From an uncultured Reyranella sp. (GTDB taxonomy: Bacteria; Pseudomonadota; Alphaproteobacteria; Reyranellales; Reyranellaceae), in the NCBI RefSeq assembly GCF_945957355.1, contig NZ_CAMFKM010000001.1:496001-560000 (forward strand): a stretch of DNA of 64,000 bases, read 5' to 3'. Position numbers and translations under genes: made by a program. A model generated the notes under the pieces. That model saw only the letters and a list, made by a program, of their open reading frames with translations. It was not told the DNA's origin and did no database searches. This document shows, one piece after another, positions 50,841 to 60,019 of the stretch (position 1 is its first letter; each line of letters begins with the position of its first letter).

Positions 50841-51461
50841 ATGAGCTTCGAGAAACTGGCGGGCCTGGGCCGCCTGGTGATGGCTGTCGCCTTGCTGGCG
50901 ACGACGGCAGCCTGCGCGACGGTGGTCGGCGGCACGACCCAGGAAGTGTATGTCGATACCGAGCCGAAGGGCGCCGATTGCTCGGTCAATCGCCAGGGCG
51001 CCAACGTCGGATACATCAAGCCGACACCGGGCAAGGTGGGCCTCTCGCGCTCCAAGGAAACCGTCACCCTGAGCTGCAACCTCGAAGGCTACGAGCAGTC
51101 GAACGAGGTCCTGGTCGCCAGCTTTACCGGCGCCACGGTGGGCAACATCCTGCTGGGCGGGCTGGTCGGCGTCGCCATCGATGCGGCCTCCGGCGCCAAC
51201 AACAAGTACCCCGAGCGCGTGATGGTCATCCTGACGCCCGCGAGCTTCCCGAGCGACGAGGCGCGCGATGCCCACTATGCCGGCATCCGCCAGCGCATCG
51301 AAGCCGGGGCCAAGGCCGAAATCGAACTCGTGAACACGAGGTGCAGCTCGACGAACCGCGAACTCTGCACGATCGAGGCCAAGCAGATCTCCGACGCCCG
51401 CGACAAGGCGCTGGCCGATCTCGACCGCCGCCGGCTTGCCGCCAAGGTCGTGCCGGCCTGA
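50841..51461 (+). CDS. Lipoprotein with PEGA-like domain
   Basis: This 206-residue protein has a lipobox (LLATTAACA, Cys near residue 25) and then a PEGA-like beta domain: GTTQEVYVDTEPKGADCSVN and VTLSCNLEGYEQSNEVL. A Gly-rich membrane-associated loop (GATVGNILLGGLVGVAIDAA) and a helical, charged C-terminal part follow. Function unknown; such proteins stabilise envelope structures. GGGGGAG precedes ATG 50,841. A long hairpin follows its stop. Confidence 0.8.
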   Translation: MSFEKLAGLGRLVMAVALLATTAACATVVGGTTQEVYVDTEPKGADCSVNRQGANVGYIKPTPGKVGLSRSKETVTLSCNLEGYEQSNEVLVASFTGATVGNILLGGLVGVAIDAASGANNKYPERVMVILTPASFPSDEARDAHYAGIRQRIEAGAKAEIELVNTRCSSTNRELCTIEAKQISDARDKALADLDRRRLAAKVVPA

Positions 51462-51470
51462 TAGCGGTTC

Positions 51471-51511
51471 GCGGGATACATTGTCTCGCTGCACGAGACG
51501 ATGTATCCCGC
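51471..51511 (+). terminator. 18-bp hairpin after the lipoprotein gene
   Basis: Arms 51,471-51,488 and 51,494-51,511 pair over 18 bp with one mismatch around a 5-base loop (CTGCA). It starts 9 bases after the stop codon. No T-run follows, so it could be a factor-dependent terminator or a protein-binding palindrome. Confidence 0.6.
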
Positions 51512-51548
51512 TGCGATATCACGGGCTTGTCCAGATCAAGCGACGATC

Positions 51549-51971
51549 ATGCCGGTGCCTTTCGAATACAAGCGCGCGTCGATGGCGTTCGAGCAGTTCA
51601 TGCTCGACGCGCGGGACATTTCCGGCCTGGCGACCACGCACCAGACCTATACGATGGTGCAGGGCGTGTTTCAGGCGTTTCGCCGTCGCCTCGACACGAA
51701 GCAGGCGATCCGGTTCGCCAACGTGCTGCCGCCCGTGCTGCGCGCGCTCTTCATCGCCGACTGGGACCTCGACGAACCGCGCCGTCCCTTTGCCGACAGA
51801 GCCGCCATGACCCGCGAGGTGCAGGCGCTGCGGCCCGACCATAATCTCGCACCCGACTCCTCGATCGCGAACGTCGCTACGGCGCTGCGGCGGAACATCG
51901 ACCAGGCCGAACTGGATCGCGTGCTGGCGAGCCTGCCGGCCGGCGCCCGGGACTTCTGGAACGCCGACTGA
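51549..51971 (+). CDS. DUF2267 family protein
   Basis: This 140-residue helical protein starts at ATG 51,549 (MPVPFEYKRASMAFEQFM). The DUF2267 marks are TTHQTYTMVQGVFQAFRRRL, ANVLPPVLRALFIADWD and VASLPAGARDFW at the end. Function of the family is unknown; genes are often found near stress or acid-response functions (recollection). It lies 38 bases past the hairpin and reads toward the creatininase gene. Confidence 0.85.
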   Translation: MPVPFEYKRASMAFEQFMLDARDISGLATTHQTYTMVQGVFQAFRRRLDTKQAIRFANVLPPVLRALFIADWDLDEPRRPFADRAAMTREVQALRPDHNLAPDSSIANVATALRRNIDQAELDRVLASLPAGARDFWNAD

Positions 51972-52045
51972 CGCACCGGACCGCTCTCCTTGTCTCGGCG
52001 CACGAAGCGACGCATCCTGCGGGCACATCACAGGAGTTTCGGTTC

Positions 52046-52789
52046 GTGCAGCTTCAGCTCAAGACGTGGCAGTTCGTCGACGACTATCTCAAGAGCAAGA
52101 CCGGCATCATCATCCCGATCGGCTCGACCGAGCAGCATGGCCCCACGGGCCTGATCGGCACCGATGCGCTGACGGCGGAAATGATCGCCCGCGGTGTCGG
52201 CGAGAAGGTGGGCGCGCTGGTGGCGCCGACCATCTCGGTCGGCATGGCGCAGCATCATCTCGACTTCGCGGGCTCGATCACGCTGAAGCCGACCACCCTG
52301 ATCGCCGTCGTGCGCGACACGGTGGTGTCGCTGGCCCGGCACGGCTTCACACGCTTCTTCTTCGTGAACGGCCATGGCGGCAACATCGCCACCGTCACGG
52401 CCGCCTTCTCCGAGATCTACGCCGAGCGCTCGATGGAAAGGATGAGCAACCAGCCCTCCATCAAGTGCGCGCTGCGCAACTGGTGGGACGGGCCGGGCAT
52501 CAAGCGGCTGAGCGCCGAACTCTATCCGACCGGCGAGGGCAGCCACGCCACCGCCTCCGAGGTGGCGCTGACCTGGTACAAATATCCCGAGACGATCCAG
52601 CGCAAGGACATGGATCCGCGCATCGCGCCGACCGGCTCCTTCGCCGATGCCGAGGACTACCGCCGCACCTTTCCCGACGGCCGCATCGGCTCCGATCCCA
52701 ACCAGGCAACGCCCGAGCACGGAAAGCGCTTCTACGACACCGCCGTCGAGGAGGTCGCGCGCGACTACGAGGCGTGGGTGGCGCGGTAG
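52046..52789 (+). CDS. Creatininase-family amidohydrolase
   Basis: This 247-residue enzyme begins at GTG 52,046. It shows the creatininase metal residues IPIGSTEQHGP and IGTDALTAEM, FVNGHGGNIAT and the SHATASEVALTWY region with a Glu. The family hydrolyses cyclic amides such as creatinine and pyrrolo-pyrimidine intermediates; the substrate here cannot be told. It converges with the GH8 gene, 22 bases apart. A GGAG-type site lies at about 52,031. Confidence 0.88.
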   Translation: MQLQLKTWQFVDDYLKSKTGIIIPIGSTEQHGPTGLIGTDALTAEMIARGVGEKVGALVAPTISVGMAQHHLDFAGSITLKPTTLIAVVRDTVVSLARHGFTRFFFVNGHGGNIATVTAAFSEIYAERSMERMSNQPSIKCALRNWWDGPGIKRLSAELYPTGEGSHATASEVALTWYKYPETIQRKDMDPRIAPTGSFADAEDYRRTFPDGRIGSDPNQATPEHGKRFYDTAVEEVARDYEAWVAR

Positions 52790-52811
52790 GGATCGCGCGC
52801 CGAGAGGCCGG

Positions 52812-53855
52812 TCAGCGGATCGCTGCACTTTCCCGGGCCGCCATGTTGGACAGGAGCTTCAGGCTCGCGGAGTAGTAGTCGTCGCTCGCCAGGAGCTCGG
52901 CAAATGGCATCGACCCGACCGCGCCGCCGGCAACGAACTCCGTCACGGCGGCAACTGCCCGGTGACCGCCACTGGAAGGATAGGGGGCTGTCGATCCATC
53001 CACGAGATTGATCCAAGCGGGAGGACGCCCGCCGAACCTCGGTGATCGCCAGGCCGCGAGAAAGCGGCCCAGGCGGGCCCTGTCCCCCCGCCACGCAAGA
53101 TAAAGCGGGATGCGGATCGCATCGTAGCCGAAGTGCGGCGGCCACCCCTCGGCGATTCTCAGCTCCTGGTTGCCATAGAGCAGCCAGTCCGGCGGCAGCC
53201 CATGCACGGCAAATGCCGCATTGTCGAGAAGCCAGAGACCGTCTCTTTCCAGCTGTCTCCATCGCCGATCGCTGCCCGGCTGTTCCGCGAATTCATTCAG
53301 GGCCAGCCAGACGTAATAAGAGAGGTTTACGATGCGACGGCTGCCGCGAACGAAGCCTTCGGCACCGGGCATCAGGATCGTGCGCCCGTGAACCTCGGTC
53401 ACCAGCCTGTCGAGGATGGCGGCCTGGATGCGCTTTGCCAGTTCGAGCCAGCCGGGTTCGTTCCATCGTCGCGCCGCCCGCGTGAGCGCCCATGCGATCA
53501 GGAGGTCGCCATCCGTCGCGTTGTTCTTGTCGGGCACCGGATTCGACAGTCGCGGTGACCACTTCCAGGAGAACAGGCCGTCGCTCCGCTGCAGCGCTCC
53601 GGACGTCCACTCCCACAATCTCCGGAAGGTCTCCCGGTCGTCGTTGCCCTGCGCAAACAACAAGCCCCAGCCCTGGCCCTCCGAATGGCTGACGTCGTTG
53701 TTGCCCGTGTCGATCACGCGAACGCCTCCCGGGATGAAGCGTCGCTTGAAGATTTCCCAGTTCGGATCGACGGACGCCGACGCAGGCGTCGGACGGGCGG
53801 CTACGGCTGCCGCGCCGGCGCACGCCGCCAGGAATCCGCGCCGGTTCAAATTCAC
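52812..53855 (-). CDS. Glycoside hydrolase family 8, Tat-exported
   Basis: This 347-residue protein starts at GTG 53,855. NRRGFLAACAG is a twin-arginine signal, so it is exported folded. The GH8 catalytic Glu is E59 in VSHSEGQGWG, with the aspartates D115 and D117 (NNATDGDLLIAW). GH8 includes bacterial endoglucanase BcsZ of cellulose synthesis and other beta-glucanases. No bcs genes are here, but a c-di-GMP turnover gene lies 67 bases upstream on the same strand, a logical partner of cellulose regulation (inference). Confidence 0.85.
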   Translation of the reverse strand: MNLNRRGFLAACAGAAAVAARPTPASASVDPNWEIFKRRFIPGGVRVIDTGNNDVSHSEGQGWGLLFAQGNDDRETFRRLWEWTSGALQRSDGLFSWKWSPRLSNPVPDKNNATDGDLLIAWALTRAARRWNEPGWLELAKRIQAAILDRLVTEVHGRTILMPGAEGFVRGSRRIVNLSYYVWLALNEFAEQPGSDRRWRQLERDGLWLLDNAAFAVHGLPPDWLLYGNQELRIAEGWPPHFGYDAIRIPLYLAWRGDRARLGRFLAAWRSPRFGGRPPAWINLVDGSTAPYPSSGGHRAVAAVTEFVAGGAVGSMPFAELLASDDYYSASLKLLSNMAARESAAIR

Positions 53856-53922
53856 GTCACGCTTGGTCCATGACCCGTGTGCATTCTCATCCCCCGGCTC
53901 GAAGAAGACTGGCGTCGCAGTC

Positions 53923-56004
53923 CTACGTGGCAGCCACCAGATGCGGTCCGAAAGACCCGATCGCGTTGGCAGGCAGCCCCGGCCTCGCGACATCGTGGAC
54001 GAAGAGCGATGCGAGCGGAATGGGCCGACCGAGCAGATAACCCTGAGCCTCCTCGCATCCCTCGCGGCGCAGGATATCGAGCTGGTTGCGGGTCTCGATT
54101 CCCTCGGCAAGGACGGGGATGGACATGCTCCTGCCCAAGGCCAGGACGGCACGGACGACAGCCAGGGCCTGCTCTCTGTCGCCCAGCTCGGAGATGAAGA
54201 ACCGGTCGAGCTTGATCTTGTCGAAGCGAAAGCGGCGCATCGTCTCCAGCGACGAATAGCCGGTCCCGAAATCATCCAGCGCGACGCTGACTCCAAGCGC
54301 CTGGATGTGGCGAAGGGTGTCCATGCCGCGCTCGCGATTCTGCATGATCGCCGTCTCCGTCAGCTCGATCTCCAGGCGATGCGGAGGCAGACCCGTCTCC
54401 CGCAATACCTGTTCCACCAGCGCGGACAGCCCCGGATTGCCGAGCTGCCGCGGCGAAACATTGACTGAGACCTTGCGGCTACAAGGCCATGTGGTCGCGT
54501 CGGCGCATGCTCGCCGCAACACCCATTCGCCGATCACCACCATCAGTCCGTGCTCCTCGGCGACCGGGATGAAATCGGTGGGTGAGACCCGCCCGAGCAC
54601 CGGATGGTTCCATCGCAGCAGCGCCTCGTATCCGACGACCATGCCAGTCCGCACGCTGGATTGGGGCTGGTAGTGCAGTTCGAACTCACCGCGCCCTACG
54701 GCCAGCCGGAGATCGCAAGCAAGCTCCATCTTGCGACGCACGAATTCATCGAGCTGTGGATCGTAGAAGCATGGCTCCTGCATTCCCTCGCGTTTCGCGC
54801 GGTACATGGCCAGGTCCGCGTTGTTCGACAGCAGATCCGCCGTTTGCGCGTCGTCCGGATAAAGCGCGACACCCATGCTCGCGCCGACGGACGCCGTAAG
54901 CGTTTCGAGGCTGATCGGCGCCGACAGCGCGGCGGCCAACCGCCGGAGCGGCGCATCCAGTTGCGCGCGATCGCCAAGTTCGACAAGCGCGACGAACTCG
55001 TCGCCGCCGAGCCGGGCCAGCAGATCCTCGCTGCGCATCTGTTGCTGCAGGCGGGCCGCCAGGACGGCGAGGACCTGGTCGCCGGCCTTGTGACCGTGCA
55101 GGTCGTTGACTTCCTTGAAGCGATCGAGATCGATGGCGATCAGGGCAAGCTTCGTTCCCGCCTTCCGGGCGGCGGCCAGCCGTTCCTCCAGGGCTTGATT
55201 GAAGCTGGAGCGGTTCAGAAGTCCCGTCAGGCAGTCCTTCATGGCGAAGTCTCGAAGACGTCGAAACGAATCCGCCCTCGTCCGACGGTCGATACGGGCG
55301 GCCGTGATGCTCAAGGCCATCGCCAGCATTCCGACAAGGGCCGTCGCCAGGGCCAACCCATGCTTGTCATCGGATTCCATACCTGTCTCACCGGCCGCGA
55401 AAGCCTCGACCTGCATGGCGGTCATTGCCGTAAAATGCATCGATCCGATGCAGGCGACGAGCAGCCCGGCACCGACCGGCAAGCGCCAGCGGCCCGATCG
55501 GGAACCGCAAAGAACGACGAAAGCCGCGCTCGACAGCGCCACCGACAGGAGCGTCGAGGCCACGACGTACTCCATCCTCCAATCGACCAGGCCGTCGATT
55601 TGGTAGGCTGCCATGCCCGAGAAATGCATGGCAGCGATCGCAGCGCCGACCAGCGCACCGCCGGCTATGGCGAACCGTGTTGTCGCACCGGCCAGCGCCA
55701 CCCACAGGCCGATCGAAGTGCCGGCGACGACAACCATCAGCGAGGCCACGGTCAGCACCGGATCGATGCGCGCCCCGACGTTCACCTTGTAGCCCATCAT
55801 GGAAATGAAATGCGTGCACCAGACTGTGGCGCCGGCCGTGACACCCGTCAGGAATATCCAGCCCATGCAGGTCATTGCTTTCGACGAGCGCGCCCGCTCG
55901 AACATCTGGGTCACGACCACCGTTCCAAGTGCGCACACAAGAAAAGCGAGGACGATCATCGGAAGATCGTGTTCGACGGCAATGCAACGAGCGACGGCCA
56001 GCAT
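53923..56004 (-). CDS. MHYT-GGDEF-EAL cyclic-di-GMP enzyme
   Basis: This 693-residue inner-membrane protein has three MHYT-type helix pairs with the metal motifs CTHFISMMGY, AMHFSGMAAY and SMHFTAMTAM, thought to sense O2, CO or NO. Residues 240-400 hold a GGDEF domain with an intact GGDEF (333-337). Residues 420-680 hold an EAL domain with EAL (460-462) and DDFGTGYSSL. It can therefore make and degrade c-di-GMP. The window's upstream region contains REP-like hairpin A. It may control the exported GH8 enzyme next to it. Confidence 0.93.
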   Translation of the reverse strand: MLAVARCIAVEHDLPMIVLAFLVCALGTVVVTQMFERARSSKAMTCMGWIFLTGVTAGATVWCTHFISMMGYKVNVGARIDPVLTVASLMVVVAGTSIGLWVALAGATTRFAIAGGALVGAAIAAMHFSGMAAYQIDGLVDWRMEYVVASTLLSVALSSAAFVVLCGSRSGRWRLPVGAGLLVACIGSMHFTAMTAMQVEAFAAGETGMESDDKHGLALATALVGMLAMALSITAARIDRRTRADSFRRLRDFAMKDCLTGLLNRSSFNQALEERLAAARKAGTKLALIAIDLDRFKEVNDLHGHKAGDQVLAVLAARLQQQMRSEDLLARLGGDEFVALVELGDRAQLDAPLRRLAAALSAPISLETLTASVGASMGVALYPDDAQTADLLSNNADLAMYRAKREGMQEPCFYDPQLDEFVRRKMELACDLRLAVGRGEFELHYQPQSSVRTGMVVGYEALLRWNHPVLGRVSPTDFIPVAEEHGLMVVIGEWVLRRACADATTWPCSRKVSVNVSPRQLGNPGLSALVEQVLRETGLPPHRLEIELTETAIMQNRERGMDTLRHIQALGVSVALDDFGTGYSSLETMRRFRFDKIKLDRFFISELGDREQALAVVRAVLALGRSMSIPVLAEGIETRNQLDILRREGCEEAQGYLLGRPIPLASLFVHDVARPGLPANAIGSFGPHLVAAT

Positions 56005-56185
56005 GCTCTGTCCTCCATGTCCGGTGGGGTCTACAATCGGATTGGCAGCGCGTCATGGCGCATCGCATCCGAATTGGAGGGTTCGGTGGAATCACCTGCG
56101 AGGCGCCACGCGGCGGCGTGTTCCGCGGCGGCGCGCGACCGCGAGGCGTGGGTATCGCGGGAGAGACGGCCCGGCGAGGCCGGAG
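56005..56185. repeat. 181-base intergenic region with REP-like hairpin A
   Basis: TCGGAT (56,037-56,042) and ATCCGA (56,067-56,072) pair, closing a 36-nt hairpin with GCGC pairs inside. Its flanks align with 57,417 onward. The rest looks non-coding; the DGC promoter lies here. Confidence 0.6.
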
Positions 56186-56881
56186 TCAACGTACCGAGGC
56201 GACGTTGACCTTGGCCGCGGTCTTCGGGCCGGGCCCATGCAGCATGCACGGCGGTAGGTCGCCCCGCTTCGTGCCGCGCGCGCTTCCCTCCGGCCAGATC
56301 GTCAGGCCCCAGCAGTCCGCAGCCTGGGCGTCGAGCCACCTCATCTGCGTCGGACCGGTGAGCTGCATGAGGGCCATGATGGTGCCGTAGGATGCGCCGC
56401 GGATTGCGGCCTGGCGGGCGATCATCTCGTTGCAGATCGGCGCGCGCGTACCTGCGCCGGCAAGGCTGCAGGAATGGAAACCGAGCCGCCCGCCGTCCTG
56501 GACCACGCGCTGGACGCCGGCCAGGAAGACGATCTGCGCGCAGGCCGAGGCACAACTCGCTCCGGCCCTGACCACCACGGCAACCTTCTCCCGATCCATC
56601 AGGGCGGCCATCGTGAAAGCCTCGTCGACCACACCGCCCGGGCTGTCGAGGGCGACGGTGCGCAGCCCGTCCACACCCTTGTCGGCCCTGGTCAGCGCCG
56701 CCTGCAGCCGTTCCGTATCGCCGGCACGGATACTGCCCTGGGCAAGCACGATGCGCTTGCCGTCCGGACCGCGCACCGTCGCGATGTCCATGGCCCAGGC
56801 GGATGCTCCGGCAAGGGCGACGCAGCCGGCCAGGGTCAGGGCCGCCAGCCTCTGCAGGATCGAGCACGAAATCGTCGACAT
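56186..56881 (-). CDS. Exported ClpP/SppA-like serine-protease-fold protein
   Basis: This 231-residue protein starts at ATG 56,881 after GGAGG. A signal peptide (about residues 1-30, LAALTLAGCVALAGASAWA) precedes a ClpP-crotonase fold: TVALDSPGGVVDEAFTMAAL, VVVRAGASCASACAQIVFLA with the likely nucleophile S112, and RLGFHSCSLAG with His. This matches periplasmic protease-like proteins of unknown substrate. It is the second gene after the LMW-phosphatase-like gene, 1 base apart, so the two form an operon. Confidence 0.8.
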   Translation of the reverse strand: MSTISCSILQRLAALTLAGCVALAGASAWAMDIATVRGPDGKRIVLAQGSIRAGDTERLQAALTRADKGVDGLRTVALDSPGGVVDEAFTMAALMDREKVAVVVRAGASCASACAQIVFLAGVQRVVQDGGRLGFHSCSLAGAGTRAPICNEMIARQAAIRGASYGTIMALMQLTGPTQMRWLDAQAADCWGLTIWPEGSARGTKRGDLPPCMLHGPGPKTAAKVNVASVR

Positions 56882-56882
56882 T

Positions 56883-57371
56883 TCAGCCTCCAACGCTGTT
56901 CAGGGTCTGGTGAAGATGCTTGAGCAGGCCGACACAGCCGGCCTCGATCAGGTCGAGGGCCCGTTCGAAATCCTCGTTGGTTCCCCCGAACGGATCCTGG
57001 ATATCGCGGACACCCAGGGCGGGCGCGTATTTCAGGAACATCTGCGGCCGCTCGGTGAGACGGCTCGGCGCGAGCCAGCGCATCGCCGCGAGATGGGTCC
57101 GGTCCATGGCCAAGGGATAGTCGAAATGGGCCATGTCCTCGGTGGCGAGGGGCCGCGCCCGGAGATCGCGGATCGGGTAGCCGCGACGGGCCGCCGCCTC
57201 GATCGCGAGCAGCGAGGGCGGCTGATCGGTGTGACCTTCGTAGGTCGCCGCGCCGTCGATCTCGAACAGGTCGCTCAGGCCTGCCCGGGCGACGATCGCC
57301 CGCAAGGTTCCGACGGCCATCGGTGCGCGGCAGGTACCGCCGGTGGAGACGAAGAGAACACGAATGGTCAT
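56883..57371 (-). CDS. LMW protein-tyrosine-phosphatase homologue lacking the nucleophilic Cys
   Basis: This 162-residue protein has the low-molecular-weight phosphatase fold, but the P-loop reads VSTGGTCRAP instead of VCxGNxCRSP. S9 replaces the nucleophilic Cys, and the second Cys (C14), Arg (R15) and general acid Asp (D126, IQDPFGG) remain. The codon is TCC, so this is not a sequencing-style single stop. It probably cannot turn over phosphotyrosine and may bind substrates or a regulatory partner. GAGGGG stands before ATG 57,371. It overlaps in transcription with the ClpP-like gene. Confidence 0.8.
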   Translation of the reverse strand: MTIRVLFVSTGGTCRAPMAVGTLRAIVARAGLSDLFEIDGAATYEGHTDQPPSLLAIEAAARRGYPIRDLRARPLATEDMAHFDYPLAMDRTHLAAMRWLAPSRLTERPQMFLKYAPALGVRDIQDPFGGTNEDFERALDLIEAGCVGLLKHLHQTLNSVGG

Positions 57372-57703
57372 GAGCCCCTCACGAATGCAGAGCGTGACGT
57401 GACGCTCGACTGGCGTCCTACAACCGGATTTTCGGTGCGTCGCGGCGCATCGCATCCGGAATGGAGGCTTGCGGACGGATCATCCGGCGAGGCGCCATGC
57501 CGCGGTGCGTTTCCAGACGAGATTCCCTTTGGGATTGCAGACTTGCGCAGTCTCCCAAGCGGGATCGAAGCCTCCAGAATGGATCGGAGTGCCGGAAGTC
57601 CGATCCATGGGCGCGGATGCGGTCAGCCGCCAGGGTTGGGCTTTGCCGCGCCGTTGCAGAACCTCGCCGCACGCCGTCGCGCGGTCGATTCCGAACAGGT
57701 CGC
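57372..57703. repeat. 332-base intergenic region with REP-like hairpin B and a duplicated 22-mer
   Basis: CCGGAT (57,424-57,429) and ATCCGG (57,454-57,459) close a 36-nt hairpin; compare A, where the pair is TCGGAT/ATCCGA, a compensatory change. At 57,692-57,713, overlapping the end of the histidine kinase gene, lies an exact 22-base copy of 57,263-57,284 inside the phosphatase-like gene. Otherwise I see no gene. Confidence 0.6.
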
Positions 57704-59914
57704 TCAGGCCTGCACGCCGCTCCCGGATGGGACGGCCGTTCCCGCGGTCTCGGGTGGCGCCGACGGCAGATCGATACGGAATGTGGCGCCGGGTCCCTCC
57801 GGCGAGAGCGAAAGCGTGCCACCCGCGTCACGCACGATGCCGTAGGACGTGGCGAGACCGAGGCCCGTGGCCTCGCCGACCGGTTTGGTCGTGAAAAAAG
57901 GCTCGAAGATCCGGTCGCGGATGTTGGATGGCACACCCGGTCCGTTGTCGGACACAAGGATGACGATCCCGCCTTCCGGCGCGCGCTCGGCGCTGACCTG
58001 CACGAGCTTCTTGTACTGGTGGGCGTCGAGCAGTGAGTCGCGGGCGTTCACGAGAAGGCTTACGACCACCTGTTCCAGCGTGGGCTGGTATCCCATCACC
58101 ATCAGCGGCTCGTCGGCAAAGTTCGTCCGGATCTCTATGCCGTTGCGCTGGAATTGCTGCTGCACCAGCGCGGTCGCGTCCTTGCAGGCATCGCGGACGT
58201 CGAAGGGCCGCCGCCCCTCCCGGGTGGAGCGACTGAAGATGCGCATGCGGGAGATTATCGACGCCGCGCGGTCGACCTGGGAGACGATCCTGTGCAGCTT
58301 GGCCGTCACGAATGGCCGGAGATCCGCATCGGCCATCGGCGGCGTGCCCAGCGCGACAAGCTCGGAATCGGGCTCGAGTTCGGAAAGTGCATTCTGGGCC
58401 GCCATTCGAATGACGTTCAGCGGCTGGCTGATCTCATGGGCTATGCCGGTGGTGATCTCTCCCAGCGTCACCAGCTTGGCGGATTGCTCGATGGCCCGCC
58501 TCGCCTGGTGGCGCAGCGTCTCGTCGTGGCCAACCATCACGATGCAGCCGCCCGCATCCGGCAACGCCTGCCGCGAAAGCGAAAAATGGAGCAGCCGGGT
58601 TGAATTGTCCGGTTGGGTCAGCGCCAGGTCCACTTCGGCGAGGTTCGCTTCGCCCGAGATGAACTCGAAGAGCGCCTCCTTCCCCTCGAGGTTGGCGGAG
58701 TGCAGATCCTGATGGCCGAAGACCTCATGAAACCGCAAATTCGCTCGGACGATGTTGCCCTCTGCGTTCAACACGGCGGTCATGGCCGACGGCGTGTCGA
58801 CAATGGCCGACAATACGCTCCGCTCCGAGGCCAGCCGGTTCGCCGTCTCGGTCTTGTCCATGAGGCGCAACAGCCACAGGGCCACCATGATCGTCAGCGC
58901 CGTGACTGCGCATGCCAGGGCCAGAATGACACGCGATGATACTTCCCAGGGCGCGAGAAAAACGCTCTTGCCGATCACCAGCGAGATGAACACAGGATAG
59001 CCTTCCACCTCCCGAGGCACGAGAATCCGGCTCCTGGACGCGTTTGGCTCGCGCCAGCTGGGCTCATCGGTCAGGACGGCCCGGCCCGACCCGCCATCGA
59101 GGATGACGCGGCGCGGCAGCGAATTCTCGAAGCGCCGGCCGAGCATCTCGGATTGGGCGACGCTGGTGGCGAGCATCGTTCCGTCCGCGCGATAGAGCGT
59201 GATCCAGCTGTCATTGCCGATCGAGACATGGCGGAAGAATTTGGCGAAGTAATCGACGCCGAGGCCGACCATCACCACTCCCAGCGTTTCACCCGATTTC
59301 ATCGATATTCTGCGCGCCAGATAGAAAGTCGGCCGTCCCGTGACGCGGCCCGTTGCCGGAGCGCTGAACACCATGGTGTCCGAGTTGAAGGACAATGCGG
59401 CCTTGAACGCCTCGCGATCGGACAGATCCAGCGTCTGCGTCGGAAATTCATGAGTTGAGTTCAGCAGCAATCCTTGCCGGGAGGTGATGCCGATCACCCC
59501 GATCTGAGGCACGCCCGTGGTCCGCCCCCTCATCGCCTCGTAGAATCGCCGCTGCGCCACCAATTCGCGAAACTGCGCCTCGCTTGTGATGTCTTCGTCG
59601 TCGATCCAGTCGAGCACGCTTTTCTGGACCAGATCGGCGCTGCGGAGGGCCTGTCCGATATAGGCCGTGACGGAGAGCGCCAGAGTCTCCCCCGTGCGCT
59701 TCCAGTCCTCGACCGAGTTGCGATAGTTCTCCCAGATCAGCATGCAGGCGACGGCCCAGACGAGAGCGATCTGCAGCGCCGCGAGCCAAAGCACACGCCG
59801 GCCTCCCGCCCGCCCGAGGATTGCGGCCATTCGGCCGGGCGCCTTCGCTGCTCCAACTGCTGCTCGCACGGGTTGATGACCCACTTGCGTCCGTCCTGAT
59901 GGGGTTTCCTGCAT
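57704..59914 (-). CDS. Membrane sensor histidine kinase
   Basis: This protein of up to 736 residues (ATG 59,914; a later ATG is possible because the ribosome site is close) has a helix at about 40-60. A periplasmic Cache-like domain follows to about 330, then a second helix, a PAS domain and the kinase core. The phospho-acceptor is H493 in [14 protein letters not shown]; the N-box [13 protein letters not shown]1 DNGPGVP and G2 [11 protein letters not shown] are intact. This is the DctB-type kinase family. The response regulator is not adjacent in the usual order, but a receiver-wHTH gene is divergent 105 bases away. The extreme C-terminus overlaps a duplicated 22-mer. Confidence 0.9.
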   Translation of the reverse strand: MQETPSGRTQVGHQPVRAAVGAAKAPGRMAAILGRAGGRRVLWLAALQIALVWAVACMLIWENYRNSVEDWKRTGETLALSVTAYIGQALRSADLVQKSVLDWIDDEDITSEAQFRELVAQRRFYEAMRGRTTGVPQIGVIGITSRQGLLLNSTHEFPTQTLDLSDREAFKAALSFNSDTMVFSAPATGRVTGRPTFYLARRISMKSGETLGVVMVGLGVDYFAKFFRHVSIGNDSWITLYRADGTMLATSVAQSEMLGRRFENSLPRRVILDGGSGRAVLTDEPSWREPNASRSRILVPREVEGYPVFISLVIGKSVFLAPWEVSSRVILALACAVTALTIMVALWLLRLMDKTETANRLASERSVLSAIVDTPSAMTAVLNAEGNIVRANLRFHEVFGHQDLHSANLEGKEALFEFISGEANLAEVDLALTQPDNSTRLLHFSLSRQALPDAGGCIVMVGHDETLRHQARRAIEQSAKLVTLGEITTGIAHEISQPLNVIRMAAQNALSELEPDSELVALGTPPMADADLRPFVTAKLHRIVSQVDRAASIISRMRIFSRSTREGRRPFDVRDACKDATALVQQQFQRNGIEIRTNFADEPLMVMGYQPTLEQVVVSLLVNARDSLLDAHQYKKLVQVSAERAPEGGIVILVSDNGPGVPSNIRDRIFEPFFTTKPVGEATGLGLATSYGIVRDAGGTLSLSPEGPGATFRIDLPSAPPETAGTAVPSGSGVQA

Positions 59915-60019
59915 TCTCCCTTGCAGAATGTACCGCAGAACGGGCACGCTGGAGCCGGGGGCCGGTCGTCCAATGCATCCATTCTGGAGGCAATCGACGA
60001 ATCGGCACGACAAAGCCAT

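Noticed and set aside
52028..52828. Antisense open frame over the creatininase gene
   Set aside because: Translation has no motif; the forward frame has all creatininase metal motifs.
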